From: Christensenella sp. UBA1782
Lineage (GTDB): Bacteria; Bacillota; Clostridia; Christensenellales; DTU072
Direction of reading: 5' to 3'
Assembly (NCBI GenBank): GCA_002315475.1
Contig: DCGI01000086.1
Span: forward strand, 1-25,279
DNA: 25,279 nucleotides
Below, piece by piece: positions 16,140 to 24,103 of this stretch. The notes under the pieces are model-generated. The model was not told where the DNA came from and made no database searches. It saw only the letters and a program-made list of their open reading frames with translations. A program made the translations under genes and the position numbers. Positions within the stretch are counted from its first letter, which is position 1, and every line of letters starts with the position of its first letter.

Positions 16140-17486
16140 ATGAGTTATGCACAAGATGCATTGAAAGAGATTTTTCGGGAAGTTGTAAAACGGAATCCCA
16201 ACGAACCGGAATTTCATCAAGCCGTTCAAGAAATTTTCGATTCTCTCGAACCGGTTATTGAAAAACACCCCGAATTCATCGAAAGAGGAATCGTCAAGAG
16301 TATCGTAGAACCGGAAAGAATCATTAAGTTTCGCGTACCGTGGGTAGACGACAACGGCAAAGTACAAATCAATCGCGGATATCGTATCCAATTCAACAGC
16401 GCCATCGGACCGTACAAGGGCGGACTTCGTTTTCATCCCTCCGTATACGAAGGTATCATTAAGTTTCTCGGATTTGAACAAATCTTCAAAAACTCTCTGA
16501 CCGGACTGCCTATCGGCGGCGGCAAAGGGGGGAGCGACTTCGATCCGCATGGAAAATCGGATGCCGAAGTGATGCGTTTTTGCCAAAGTTTCATGACCGA
16601 ACTGTACCGCTATATCGGTAAAGACGTCGACGTACCCGCCGGCGATATCGGTGTAGGCGGCAGAGAAATCGGCTTCCTTTACGGACAATACAAACGCATT
16701 ACCGGACTGTACGAAGGCGTTTTGACGGGAAAAGGTATTCCGTTCGGCGGTAGCCTTGCCCGTACCGAAGCAACGGGATTCGGTCTGTGCTACTTTACCG
16801 CAGCCGTCCTCGCCGACCATAACGAAAGCTTTGCAGGGAAGACCGTCGTCGTTTCCGGCTCGGGAAACGTAGCCATCTTCGCCAACCAAAAAGCCACCGA
16901 GCTCGGTGCCAAAGTTGTCGCCATGTGCGACAGTAACGGTTATATCTACGACAAAAACGGAATCGATCTCGACGCCGTCAAAGCCATTAAGATTCGTGAC
17001 CGTAAGCGTATCAAAGAATACCTCACCTATCATCCCGAAGCCGAATACCACGAAGGATGCAAGGGCATCTGGACGATTCCCTGCGACATCGCTCTCCCCT
17101 GCGCCACGCAAAACGAAATCGACGAAGAGAGTGCGAAAATCCTCGTAGCCAACGGCTGCAAATGCCTCTGCGAAGGTGCCAATATGCCTTCCACCCCCGA
17201 AGCCATCGCCGTTTTCCAAAAAGCGGGTATTCTCTTTGGCCCCGCCAAAGCGGCAAACGCCGGCGGCGTAGCCACTTCGGCTTTGGAAATGAGCCAAAAC
17301 AGTATGCGCCTCAGTTGGACGTTCGAAGAAGTCGACGCCAAGCTGAAAGGCATTATGGAAAACATTTACCGTAATATTTCGGCAGCCGCCAAAGAATACG
17401 GCATGGAAGGGAACCTCGCCGCCGGTGCCAACATTGCCGGATTCATGAAGGTAGCCAACGCTATGATGGCGCAAGGACTTGTGTAA
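16140..17486 (+). CDS. gdhA: Glutamate dehydrogenase, hexameric (probably NADP-specific)
   Basis: Catalyses the reversible reductive amination of 2-oxoglutarate with ammonia to glutamate. The 448-residue length is that of the hexameric bacterial enzyme. Seen: substrate-binding GPYKGGLRFHP (K93), catalytic Lys129 in LPIGGGKGGSDFDP, PAGDIGVGGREIG with Asp169, the nucleotide-binding GSGNVA (240-245), and NAGGVATSALEMSQNS near the C-terminus. Similarity to GdhA suggests NADP(H), but cofactor choice is not proven by sequence alone. The start has a strong AAAGGAG site about 12 bases upstream. A dyad in the leader hints at regulation, perhaps by nitrogen or amino-acid status. The UPF0371 gene begins 3 bases after its stop, so the two share one mRNA. 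Confidence 0.97.
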   Translation: MSYAQDALKEIFREVVKRNPNEPEFHQAVQEIFDSLEPVIEKHPEFIERGIVKSIVEPERIIKFRVPWVDDNGKVQINRGYRIQFNSAIGPYKGGLRFHPSVYEGIIKFLGFEQIFKNSLTGLPIGGGKGGSDFDPHGKSDAEVMRFCQSFMTELYRYIGKDVDVPAGDIGVGGREIGFLYGQYKRITGLYEGVLTGKGIPFGGSLARTEATGFGLCYFTAAVLADHNESFAGKTVVVSGSGNVAIFANQKATELGAKVVAMCDSNGYIYDKNGIDLDAVKAIKIRDRKRIKEYLTYHPEAEYHEGCKGIWTIPCDIALPCATQNEIDEESAKILVANGCKCLCEGANMPSTPEAIAVFQKAGILFGPAKAANAGGVATSALEMSQNSMRLSWTFEEVDAKLKGIMENIYRNISAAAKEYGMEGNLAAGANIAGFMKVANAMMAQGLV

Positions 17487-17489
17487 GCC

Positions 17490-18965
17490 ATGAAAACGGG
17501 ATTCGACACACAACTGTATTTACAAAAGCAAGAAGAGAACATCCGCAAGCGGATCGATCTTTTTCATAACAAACTCTATTTGGAATTCGGCGGAAAACTC
17601 TTCGACGACTTCCATGCCGCACGCGTTCTGCCCGGCTACGATCCCAACGTAAAAACGAAACTCCTCTTGAAATTCAAAGATCAGGCGGAAATCATCCTTT
17701 GCGTCAGTGCTCGTGCTTTGGAAGAACACAAACGCCGCTCCGACTTCGGTATCACCTACGATGCCGAGTTGATTCGACTGATGGAAAGTTTGCGCGGAGA
17801 AGGTCTCTGCGTCAGCTCTATCGTCATCACCATGTATAACGGTCAACAATGTGCGGACGAGCTAAAAGCCAAGTTGGAACGTCGAAAAGAAAAAGTCTAC
17901 ATTCACCGCCCCACAAAAGGCTATCCCAACGATGTCAACACCATCGTCAGCGACGAAGGTTACGGAGCCAATCCTTACGTAGAAACCACCCGTCCCCTCG
18001 TCGTCGTGGCGGCACCGGGACCGGGTAGCGGAAAGCTCGCCACCTGCCTGAGTCAACTGTATCACGAATATCGACGGGGTAACAAAGCAGGCTATGCCAA
18101 ATTCGAGTCTTTTCCCGTTTGGAATCTGCCTTTATCACACCCCGTAAACATTGCTTACGAAGCGGCTACCGCCGACCTCGAAGACTTCAACATGATCGAT
18201 TCGTACCACTTAAACGCAACGGGAGAACCCGCCGTCAACTACAATCGCGATATGTCCATCTTCCCCGTCGTTCGGAATATCTTAACCCGTATTTTGGGAG
18301 ACCAAAACGCCTATCCTTCCCCCACTCGCATGGGTGTCAACATGATAGAAAGCGCCATCACCGATATGGCGGTCGTAGAAGAAGCGGCAAAGCAAGAAAT
18401 CATCCGTAGATACCTCGCCGTCCAGTGCGACTACAAGCAGGGACTTGCCAAGCAAGCTTCGGTCGACCGAATCGAAATGTTGATGAGTAATCTCAACCTT
18501 TCCGTAAACGATCGTCCCGTCGTAGAACCCGCTCGAAAAAAGGAAAAACAACGCGGTTGTCCCGCCTGCTCTTTACAGCTCCCCGACGGTTCCGTCGTGC
18601 GCGGAAGAAACGGTTCCAGTTTGAAAGCTTCGGCGGCGGTTATTTTTAACGCCATGAAGAAGTACTATAACGTTTCTCAAAAACTGAACCTACTCTCCCC
18701 CGTCGTCATCGAACCTATCGTAAAAATGAAACGGGATATCTTTAAGTTACACGATGCTTCTTTGACTTTGCCCGAAGCACTCGTCGCCTTAGCCGTAAGC
18801 GTACCGACCAATACGACCATCGAAGAAATCGTATCGGGACTGAGCATTTTACAAGGATGCGAAGCGCACAGTACCATTATGCTTCCCCAAGCGGAATTGA
18901 CGGCGTTTCGAAAGCTCGGCATCAACATAACCTGTGATCCGGAATTCGACTACGACCATAAATAA
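17490..18965 (+). CDS. UPF0371 / DUF1846 family protein
   Basis: A 491-residue cytosolic protein with the length and sequence of the UPF0371 (DUF1846) family, known from structural genomics but without an established reaction. Typical segments: GFDTQLYLQKQEENIRKRID at the start, LYLEFGGKLFDDFHAARVLPG, VVVAAPGPGSGKLATCLSQLYHE (a loop like a nucleotide-binding site), FPVWNLPLSHPVNIAYEAATADL, and SPTRMGVNMIESAI. A Cys pair (GCPACSLQLPDG) and the C-terminal HSTIMLP segment are also seen. It lies 3 bases after gdhA; AAGGAC inside the end of gdhA can serve as ribosome site. Co-transcription with gdhA suggests a role linked to amino-acid or nitrogen metabolism, but that is inference. A good terminator follows. 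Confidence 0.93.
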   Translation: MKTGFDTQLYLQKQEENIRKRIDLFHNKLYLEFGGKLFDDFHAARVLPGYDPNVKTKLLLKFKDQAEIILCVSARALEEHKRRSDFGITYDAELIRLMESLRGEGLCVSSIVITMYNGQQCADELKAKLERRKEKVYIHRPTKGYPNDVNTIVSDEGYGANPYVETTRPLVVVAAPGPGSGKLATCLSQLYHEYRRGNKAGYAKFESFPVWNLPLSHPVNIAYEAATADLEDFNMIDSYHLNATGEPAVNYNRDMSIFPVVRNILTRILGDQNAYPSPTRMGVNMIESAITDMAVVEEAAKQEIIRRYLAVQCDYKQGLAKQASVDRIEMLMSNLNLSVNDRPVVEPARKKEKQRGCPACSLQLPDGSVVRGRNGSSLKASAAVIFNAMKKYYNVSQKLNLLSPVVIEPIVKMKRDIFKLHDASLTLPEALVALAVSVPTNTTIEEIVSGLSILQGCEAHSTIMLPQAELTAFRKLGINITCDPEFDYDHK

Positions 18966-19332
18966 CGACGTATCCAATCGCATACAACCAAACCTTTCTT
19001 CTTTTTGAAACGATTGATGAATCAAAAACACAAAAAGAGCCGAACGAGTCGGCTCTTTTTCTTTTGGAAAAACCGTTTAGAATTACGGAGTGCAAGAATA
19101 TCCCTCTCTTTTTTGCAGGCGTAAAGGAATGCGTTACGGATAGGGAGTGGCAAGAATGCGTTGATTTTCCGCAAAAATGAGGACAGGTGTAGTTTCCTAC
19201 TCCCGACGAAATTTTTGCGGAAGCCTGCAAAAACTATAATTCGTATCCGCTTCGGAAGAAGTACTATCTTTTTTCACGGTCGGTTTTCTTTTCGTTTTTG
19301 CAGGCGTAAAGGAATGCGTTATAGCCACTCCC
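18966..19332. other. 367-base intergenic region
   Basis: No credible gene. It holds the UPF0371 terminator and a block of direct and inverted repeats (19110-19333) that runs up to the stop of the convergent DUF4353 gene. Confidence 0.7.
19032..19060 (+). terminator. Terminator of the gdhA-UPF0371 unit
   Basis: AAAAAGAGCCGA (19032-19043), loop ACGAG, TCGGCTCTTTTT (19049-19060): a perfect 12-bp stem ending in a T run. The A/T arms make it usable on both strands. Confidence 0.93.
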
Positions 19333-19333
19333 T
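19110..19333. repeat. Block of direct and inverted repeats
   Basis: A 27-base unit (TTTTTGCAGGC, then GTAAAGGAATGCGTTA) is exact at 19110-19136 and 19295-19321. Between the copies are TTCCGCAAAAAT/ATTTTTGCGGAA (19167-19178 and 19211-19222, perfect 12 bp) and GCCTGCAAAAA (19223-19233), the reverse complement of the start of the direct repeat. AGGGAGTGGC (19142-19151) pairs with GCCACTCCCT (19324-19333), which touches the stop codon of the minus-strand gene. The pattern recalls a small non-autonomous palindromic element, but no target-site duplication is evident. Confidence 0.82.
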
Positions 19334-21465
19334 CATGATTGCGTCCATGTTTGGGAGGTCGTGCCGTTGGAAACGGTGTAGGTCGTCCCCTTTGTAAACC
19401 GGTCGCTGCAAATCCAAAGTCCGTTATACGAGGTTTTCGTTTCGAAGGTAATATCGGTACCGGTTACGGTATACGTCCCCGCCGAAAAAGATACCGTTGC
19501 GGAAGTCCCTCCGCCAAACCCGTATCCGCGGAATCCTCCACCCATAGAAGAACCGCCGAACTGTTTATAACACAACGTGGTAGACAGTTCTCTCGAAACG
19601 GTACCGAGCGAAATAAACGTGCCGCCCGTAATGGAACAAGTCCCGTCTATATCCAATGCCGCGGCGTTTCCGCTGTTGTCGTTGGTGCCGTCCCTCGTAA
19701 CGACGAACCCGCCCGTCTGGGTATAATTGCCGTTGGAGTCGATACCGTCGACGTCTCCCGTCCCTACGGTAACGTCCACCCTACCGCCCGAAACGAGGAT
19801 GTACGGTCTGTTAAGAAGTCCTATGCTTCCGGCGTTAATGCCGTCGTCGTCCGCCGAAACGGTTATGTCGCCACCCGATATTTCTATGGCGTTTCCTTCC
19901 AAACCTTCATAGCTTTTTGCCACCGTAATCGTTCCCCCTTCTATTTTCAAATACCTGTCGGCATGAACGGCATCGTCCGAGGAATACAAGAGTAGGGTTC
20001 CGTTTTGTATTGTTACGTTACCCAAACTTTCTATATCGTTTTCTAAAATTTCTCCGCCGTTGGCGTGCAACGCGTCGTCGGTCGATTTGACGATGATATT
20101 TCCGCCCGTAATAAGGATGGCGTTATCGGCTTTGATGCCCTTTGTAGAATACTCTCCGGTACTGCTCGAAGTCGTCCAGTCCCCCGTTATCGAAGAAGAC
20201 ACTCCGCTCAGAAGAAAGGTATCTTTGCTCGTATTGACGGTGCATCCGCTCGATTTTGCCGCATAGGTTTCCAACGAGTTTTCGCTCTGCGTGGCGAGGA
20301 ATTTATAAATCGTCATGTTTTGATACCCCTTCGGCAGAGAAACTTCGTAAAAGGCGTACGACGTAGTCCGCATGCCGATCGGTCCGCCCATGTTCCACAT
20401 ACCCCCGCCCGAAGAAACGTTCTGCGTGCCGGTATAACGGGCATTTTCCCACGTACAATCGGTATCGGTATTGTAGAAGTATATTGCGTAGCGGTAAGAA
20501 GAACTGTACAAAGCAGAGCGCATTTTCAGTTGTAACGTAGAAGCGGCGTGCGTGACGACCTTGCCCGTATAGGAAGAATACGCATCGGTATATACCGAAA
20601 GCTCGGCTCCTTCCGCCACGTTGACGTCATAGGACGAGTCGATACCGTCGCAGGCGGCGTAAACGGTGATTTTACCGCCCAAAATATCTACGGTGCCTCT
20701 TTGGTTGCCTTTCGTGGAAATATCGCTGTCTTCCGTTTTTATACCGTCTCCACCGGTGGAAACGGCGACAATCTCGCCCGACTCAACGGTGACCGTATCG
20801 TTTCCCTTTAACGCGTTATTCGGAGCGGTTGCTTTTAAGGTCAAATTCTTGATTGTCAAATCCTTCGTCGTATGAATGCCGTTGTTGTATGACGCCTGTA
20901 CGATCAACAGACCTTTCCCGTTGACGGTCAAGTCGCATTTGGCATACACGCATCCCGAACCCGTCGTATCGTTTTCATCGGTTTGCAAACTTCGGGCATC
21001 CTTAATTATATTTTCGGTATCCTTTTCAGCCGTTAGCTTTACTTTGTCGGCATCTAAAATCAAAATCGGAGAATCCGTCGTACACGTCAACGAAGTTCCC
21101 GATAAACGAATATTTACTTCGCAATCGGGCGCGTCCACCACGATCTGCGCGTCCTCCGCCGTACCTTGTACAACATACTCGCCCGCCTCCGTTATCGTAT
21201 AGACGGAGCCGACTTGGGTTACCTTTCCCGACACCGAAAAATTCCCTTTGACTTTTTCTACGATGGCTTGTTCCTCCTCCTCGGTGATGGACGTATCGGT
21301 TTCGCTTTCAATCGTACCGTCTTCCACCGTTCGAGAGGACGTTCCGTTATCGTTTTGTTCCGCGCCCGGCTTGTCGTTCGGCTTATCGTCCACCTTTCCG
21401 CAAGCGGTCAAAAGGCACAAGAACAGTGCCGTCAGTAACACGAATACACATATTTTTTTTCCCAT
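19333..21465 (-). CDS. Carbohydrate-binding beta-helix lipoprotein (Cthe_2159/DUF4353 family)
   Basis: A 710-residue lipoprotein: signal MGKKICVFVLLTALFLCLLT followed by Ala-Cys22 (lipobox LTAC), then an acidic Asp/Glu/Thr linker to about residue 70. The rest is a right-handed beta-helix with a recurring Asp-rich turn: GDGIKTED, CDGIDSS, TDDALHANG, SDDAVHADR, DDDGINAGS and VDGIDSNG. The turns suit calcium binding, as in Cthe_2159, a polygalacturonate-binding protein from Clostridium thermocellum. A Gly-rich stretch (GGSSMGGGFRGYGFGGG) precedes a C-terminal beta domain. The job is probably binding of acidic plant polysaccharide at the cell surface; catalysis is not indicated. Start chosen by AAGGAGG just upstream of ATG 21465. 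It is a single gene, divergent from the isomerase-dehydrogenase fusion. Confidence 0.9.
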   Translation of the reverse strand: MGKKICVFVLLTALFLCLLTACGKVDDKPNDKPGAEQNDNGTSSRTVEDGTIESETDTSITEEEEQAIVEKVKGNFSVSGKVTQVGSVYTITEAGEYVVQGTAEDAQIVVDAPDCEVNIRLSGTSLTCTTDSPILILDADKVKLTAEKDTENIIKDARSLQTDENDTTGSGCVYAKCDLTVNGKGLLIVQASYNNGIHTTKDLTIKNLTLKATAPNNALKGNDTVTVESGEIVAVSTGGDGIKTEDSDISTKGNQRGTVDILGGKITVYAACDGIDSSYDVNVAEGAELSVYTDAYSSYTGKVVTHAASTLQLKMRSALYSSSYRYAIYFYNTDTDCTWENARYTGTQNVSSGGGMWNMGGPIGMRTTSYAFYEVSLPKGYQNMTIYKFLATQSENSLETYAAKSSGCTVNTSKDTFLLSGVSSSITGDWTTSSSTGEYSTKGIKADNAILITGGNIIVKSTDDALHANGGEILENDIESLGNVTIQNGTLLLYSSDDAVHADRYLKIEGGTITVAKSYEGLEGNAIEISGGDITVSADDDGINAGSIGLLNRPYILVSGGRVDVTVGTGDVDGIDSNGNYTQTGGFVVTRDGTNDNSGNAAALDIDGTCSITGGTFISLGTVSRELSTTLCYKQFGGSSMGGGFRGYGFGGGTSATVSFSAGTYTVTGTDITFETKTSYNGLWICSDRFTKGTTYTVSNGTTSQTWTQS

Positions 21466-21491
21466 GTATACCTCCTTGTTTGATTAAACTC

Positions 21492-21497
21492 AGTATA
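21492..21497 (-). promoter_or_regulatory. Possible -10 box for the DUF4353 gene
   Basis: TATACT on the minus strand about 27 bases before ATG 21465. No good -35 box is present at the right distance (TTAGAC lies 15 bases upstream). Confidence 0.35.
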
Positions 21498-21540
21498 AAA
21501 CGGACACTTAAAGTCTAATTAAAAAAAACTTGTCGAAAAA

Positions 21541-21585
21541 CAAACCGTTTTAAGGTGAACGTTTTTTCTTTTTCCGAACGGTTTG
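21541..21585. repeat. 9-bp inverted repeat between divergent genes
   Basis: CAAACCGTT (21541-21549) and AACGGTTTG (21577-21585) are exact reverse complements around 27 bases. The site lies between the two divergent promoters and could bind a regulator of either gene. Confidence 0.45.
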
Positions 21586-21624
21586 CCCGAAAAAAAGTTG
21601 CGACAAACCCTCGCAATTCCCCCC

Positions 21625-21653
21625 TTTACTTCTTTTCGGTTTTTTGTTATAAT
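21625..21653 (+). promoter_or_regulatory. Promoter of the isomerase-dehydrogenase fusion gene
   Basis: TTTACT (21625-21630) and a perfect TATAAT (21648-21653) with a 17-base spacer, 54 bases before ATG 21708. GAGGT before the ATG is the ribosome site. Confidence 0.8.
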
Positions 21654-21707
21654 TATATATAAGTACGAGATATTTTCCCGTCAACACAAAATGAGGTAAA
21701 AGTATTT

Positions 21708-23624
21708 ATGAAAATCGGAGCTATGGCAGTCAGTTTCAAACTGCCGTTTCAAGAAACCGTTCGCAAAGCCGCCGAGCTTGGCATTACCGGTTTACAAATC
21801 AGTATTAGCAAGGGTGAATTCAACGTTGACGACATGACGGACGAGCGCATTGCCGACCTAAAAAAAACTCTCTCCTTGTTCGGCTTGGAGATTTCCGCCT
21901 TCTGCGGGGACATGGGTGGACACGGATACATGGACAAAGCCGAAAACACGTGGAAAGTTCCGCGTAGCAAAAAGATGGTTGACCTCGCCGCAAAAGCGGG
22001 CGTCAAAGTCATCACCACCCACATCGGCGTGATACCTTTCGACGAAGCCGATCCCATTTATCAAGAAATGCTTTCGGCACTGACGGAAATCGGTGCGTAC
22101 GCCGCCGAAAATGGTGTTACCTTCGCCATCGAAACCGGCCCCGAAAAGGCGGCGGTTCTGAAGAAATTTTTAGACGCCGTTCCTTGCGGCGTCGGTGTCA
22201 ATCTCGATCCGGCAAACTTCCGCATGGTCATCAGTCAAGATCCCGTCGAAGCGGTACGTTTGCTCGGCAAGTACATCGTGCATACCCACGCCAAAGACGG
22301 CAAAAATCTTTATCCCATCACCGACGGCAGAGAGGCGTACGGCACTTGCGATCCCACCTTCCGAAAGAAAGTGTTTCGCCCCATTTATAAAGAAGTGGCT
22401 TTGGGCAAGGGACAAGTTTGTTGGAAAGAGTATCTGCAAGCCTTGCAAGACGTCGGCTATAACGGTTATTTAACGATTGAACGGGAATGTGGTTTATTCC
22501 CTGTGAAAGATATTCAAAAAGCCGCCGATTTCCTGTTGGGTTACACGCCCAAACTGGTTTATGCGGTTGTCGGGTGCGGCAGCATAGCGAACGGCTTACA
22601 TTTTCCCGCCATTCGGAAAATGAAAAACGTCGTCGTCAAGTACACCTGCGACATCGTCATCGAACGTGCCGAAAAAGCGAGAGACAAGTACGGTGTAGCG
22701 GGCTATACCAAAGCGGTCGCCGACTATCACGAAATTCTTGCCGATCCCGAAGTAGACGCCGTCGTCGTTTGCACCCATACTTTTCTGCACTGCGTCATCG
22801 CCAAAGAAGCTCTGCTTGCCGGTAAAAACTGTCTGTCCGAAAAGCCCGTCGGCATGTACTATCAACAAGCTTTAGAGGTTTCCGAAGCCGCCAAACAGAC
22901 GGGAAAAATCAGCAATATCGGCGTTTGTTGCCGTTACAACTCGGGTGTCGAAGCGGTAAAACGAATCATCGATTCGGGCAGAATCGGAAAAGTTTATCAC
23001 GTTTTTAACTCTTTCCGATCTTTCCGCAGAGTACCGGGCATCGGGGGAGAATTCACCAACAAAGCGCACAGCGGCGGAGGCGTTCTGCACGATCTCGGCG
23101 TACATAACCTTGACCAAATTTTGTACGTACTCGGTGACTCGAAACCGTTAACCGCTTCTTGCTGTACCTATCTCGAAGTGGCAAAAGACTACGATACTTA
23201 CCATTCTCGCCATGACGTTTGGACGGCATCCGAACGAAAAGACGGCGAAAAACCCGTTTGCGACGTCGAAGAATACGCCACCGGCTTGGTTCGTACCGAG
23301 CACTACAGCATCAATTTCAGCGGTGCTTGGGCACAAAACATCGACCACGACGAATCCTTTATCGACTTTCTCGGCGACAAAGGCGGCATCCGCTTAAAGT
23401 ACTGTGGCGGTTTTGAACTCTTTACCGACGAGAACCGCAAGTTCCATAAGTGCAAACCCAAATTCAAAACCTACAAAATGGACGTCTGCGAACATATCGC
23501 TTTCCGAACTTCCATCATTACCGGCGTAAAAACCCGAGCACATATCGATAATCTGCTCCCCACCGCCCAAATCCTCGACGGTCTCTACCGATCCGCCGCC
23601 GCCAATCAAGAAGTTCAATTTTAG
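21708..23624 (+). CDS. Fusion: sugar-phosphate isomerase/epimerase TIM barrel + Gfo/Idh/MocA oxidoreductase
   Basis: One continuous 638-residue frame carries two enzymes. Residues 1 to ~280 form a xylose-isomerase-like TIM barrel (IolE/DTE type): the four expected metal ligands are E142 (AIETG), D167 (NLDPAN), H192 or H194 (VHTHAKD) and E258 (TIERE). After a very short join (GYTPK), residues ~283-638 are an NAD(P)-dependent Gfo/Idh/MocA dehydrogenase: VVGCGSIA (287-294) for the dinucleotide, LSEKPVG with catalytic Lys379, and GGVLHDLGVHNLD (458-469) with the conserved Asp/His. No stop or frameshift separates the halves. The enzymes probably act on consecutive steps of an inositol-like or keto-sugar pathway (IolE and IolG are the textbook pair), but the substrate is inferred. 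It is transcribed alone from its own promoter. The Cys and His content and codon use match the neighbours. Confidence 0.93.
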   Translation: MKIGAMAVSFKLPFQETVRKAAELGITGLQISISKGEFNVDDMTDERIADLKKTLSLFGLEISAFCGDMGGHGYMDKAENTWKVPRSKKMVDLAAKAGVKVITTHIGVIPFDEADPIYQEMLSALTEIGAYAAENGVTFAIETGPEKAAVLKKFLDAVPCGVGVNLDPANFRMVISQDPVEAVRLLGKYIVHTHAKDGKNLYPITDGREAYGTCDPTFRKKVFRPIYKEVALGKGQVCWKEYLQALQDVGYNGYLTIERECGLFPVKDIQKAADFLLGYTPKLVYAVVGCGSIANGLHFPAIRKMKNVVVKYTCDIVIERAEKARDKYGVAGYTKAVADYHEILADPEVDAVVVCTHTFLHCVIAKEALLAGKNCLSEKPVGMYYQQALEVSEAAKQTGKISNIGVCCRYNSGVEAVKRIIDSGRIGKVYHVFNSFRSFRRVPGIGGEFTNKAHSGGGVLHDLGVHNLDQILYVLGDSKPLTASCCTYLEVAKDYDTYHSRHDVWTASERKDGEKPVCDVEEYATGLVRTEHYSINFSGAWAQNIDHDESFIDFLGDKGGIRLKYCGGFELFTDENRKFHKCKPKFKTYKMDVCEHIAFRTSIITGVKTRAHIDNLLPTAQILDGLYRSAAANQEVQF

Positions 23625-23652
23625 AGAATACAATTGGTAATTTAGAACGCTC

Positions 23653-23732
23653 GTTTTGGAAGAAAGATGCTCGGAGGAGGAACCCTTTTTGAAAAAAAGG
23701 TTATCCTCCTCCGAACCTCCTCTTTCCCAAAA
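23653..23732. repeat. Long imperfect inverted repeat
   Basis: CGGAGGAGG (23672-23680) and CCTCCTCCG (23705-23713) are exact. Inside, AACC/GGTT and a T/A run extend the stem. Outside, GTTTTGG...GAAAG and CTTTCCCAAAAC continue it imperfectly. No U tract follows on the plus strand, so it is not a classical terminator of the fusion gene. Confidence 0.75.
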
Positions 23733-23754
23733 CTTTTACCGCTTGTTGTTAAAC

Positions 23755-23830
23755 AGGTGTGCTATCCGTATGAAATTACGTCCTTTCTCAAAAAGAGGAT
23801 ACTATAGATTTATCAAGGAACGACACACCT
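23755..23830. repeat. Nested inverted repeat AGGTGTG/CACACCT
   Basis: AGGTGTG (23755-23761) pairs with CACACCT (23824-23830), and inside them TATCC (23763-23767) pairs with GGATA (about 23807-23811). A degenerate hairpin of about 75 bases. Confidence 0.5.
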
Positions 23831-23866
23831 CTCAAAGGAGAAAGTCGCCTTCCCCACACAGTGCGC

Positions 23867-23926
23867 CAAGCCTCAGGCTTGCAAGCGTCACGCTTGGGTA
23901 CAAAAAACGCCCTCGCAGAGCGAGGG
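23867..23926. repeat. Three short hairpins in a row
   Basis: CAAGCC-TCA-GGCTTG (23867-23881) is followed directly by CAAGCG-TCA-CGCTTG (23882-23896): two 15-base palindromes with the same TCA loop and differing in a compensated base pair. CCCTCGC-AGA-GCGAGGG (23910-23926) follows 13 bases later. Confidence 0.88.
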
Positions 23927-23954
23927 AAGGGGGGCGTAAACCTTCTTTGATCGT

Positions 23955-23996
23955 CCCTTGCGGAAGGGGCGTAAATACGCTACCCTTCCGCAAGGG
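23955..23996. repeat. Long near-perfect hairpin, 14-bp + 5-bp stem
   Basis: CCCTTGCGGAAGGG (23955-23968) and CCCTTCCGCAAGGG (23983-23996) are exact reverse complements, and GCGTA (23969-23973) pairs with TACGC (23976-23980) in continuation, leaving an AA loop and a 2-base TA bulge. Confidence 0.9.
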
Positions 23997-24103
23997 GGAT
24001 ACTTTTAGATTGTTGAAAATTTGCCCCCATGCTTTTATTCCTTTATTGCCTTCTATCTACCCAAAAATTTTCGTGGGAGTATTAAGTTTTTAGCTCTTAT
24101 ATC

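Noticed and set aside
16110..17513. 467-codon open frame on the minus strand opposite gdhA
   Set aside because: A mirror frame produced by codon bias in gdhA; no family resemblance and no promoter or ribosome site.
19110..19333. CRISPR array
   Set aside because: Only two repeat copies about 185 bases apart, with no regular spacers and no cas genes.
23656..24093. 145-codon open frame in the hairpin cluster
   Set aside because: It reads straight through palindromic repeats, is Arg/Pro/Ser-rich and lacks a ribosome site; treated as spurious.
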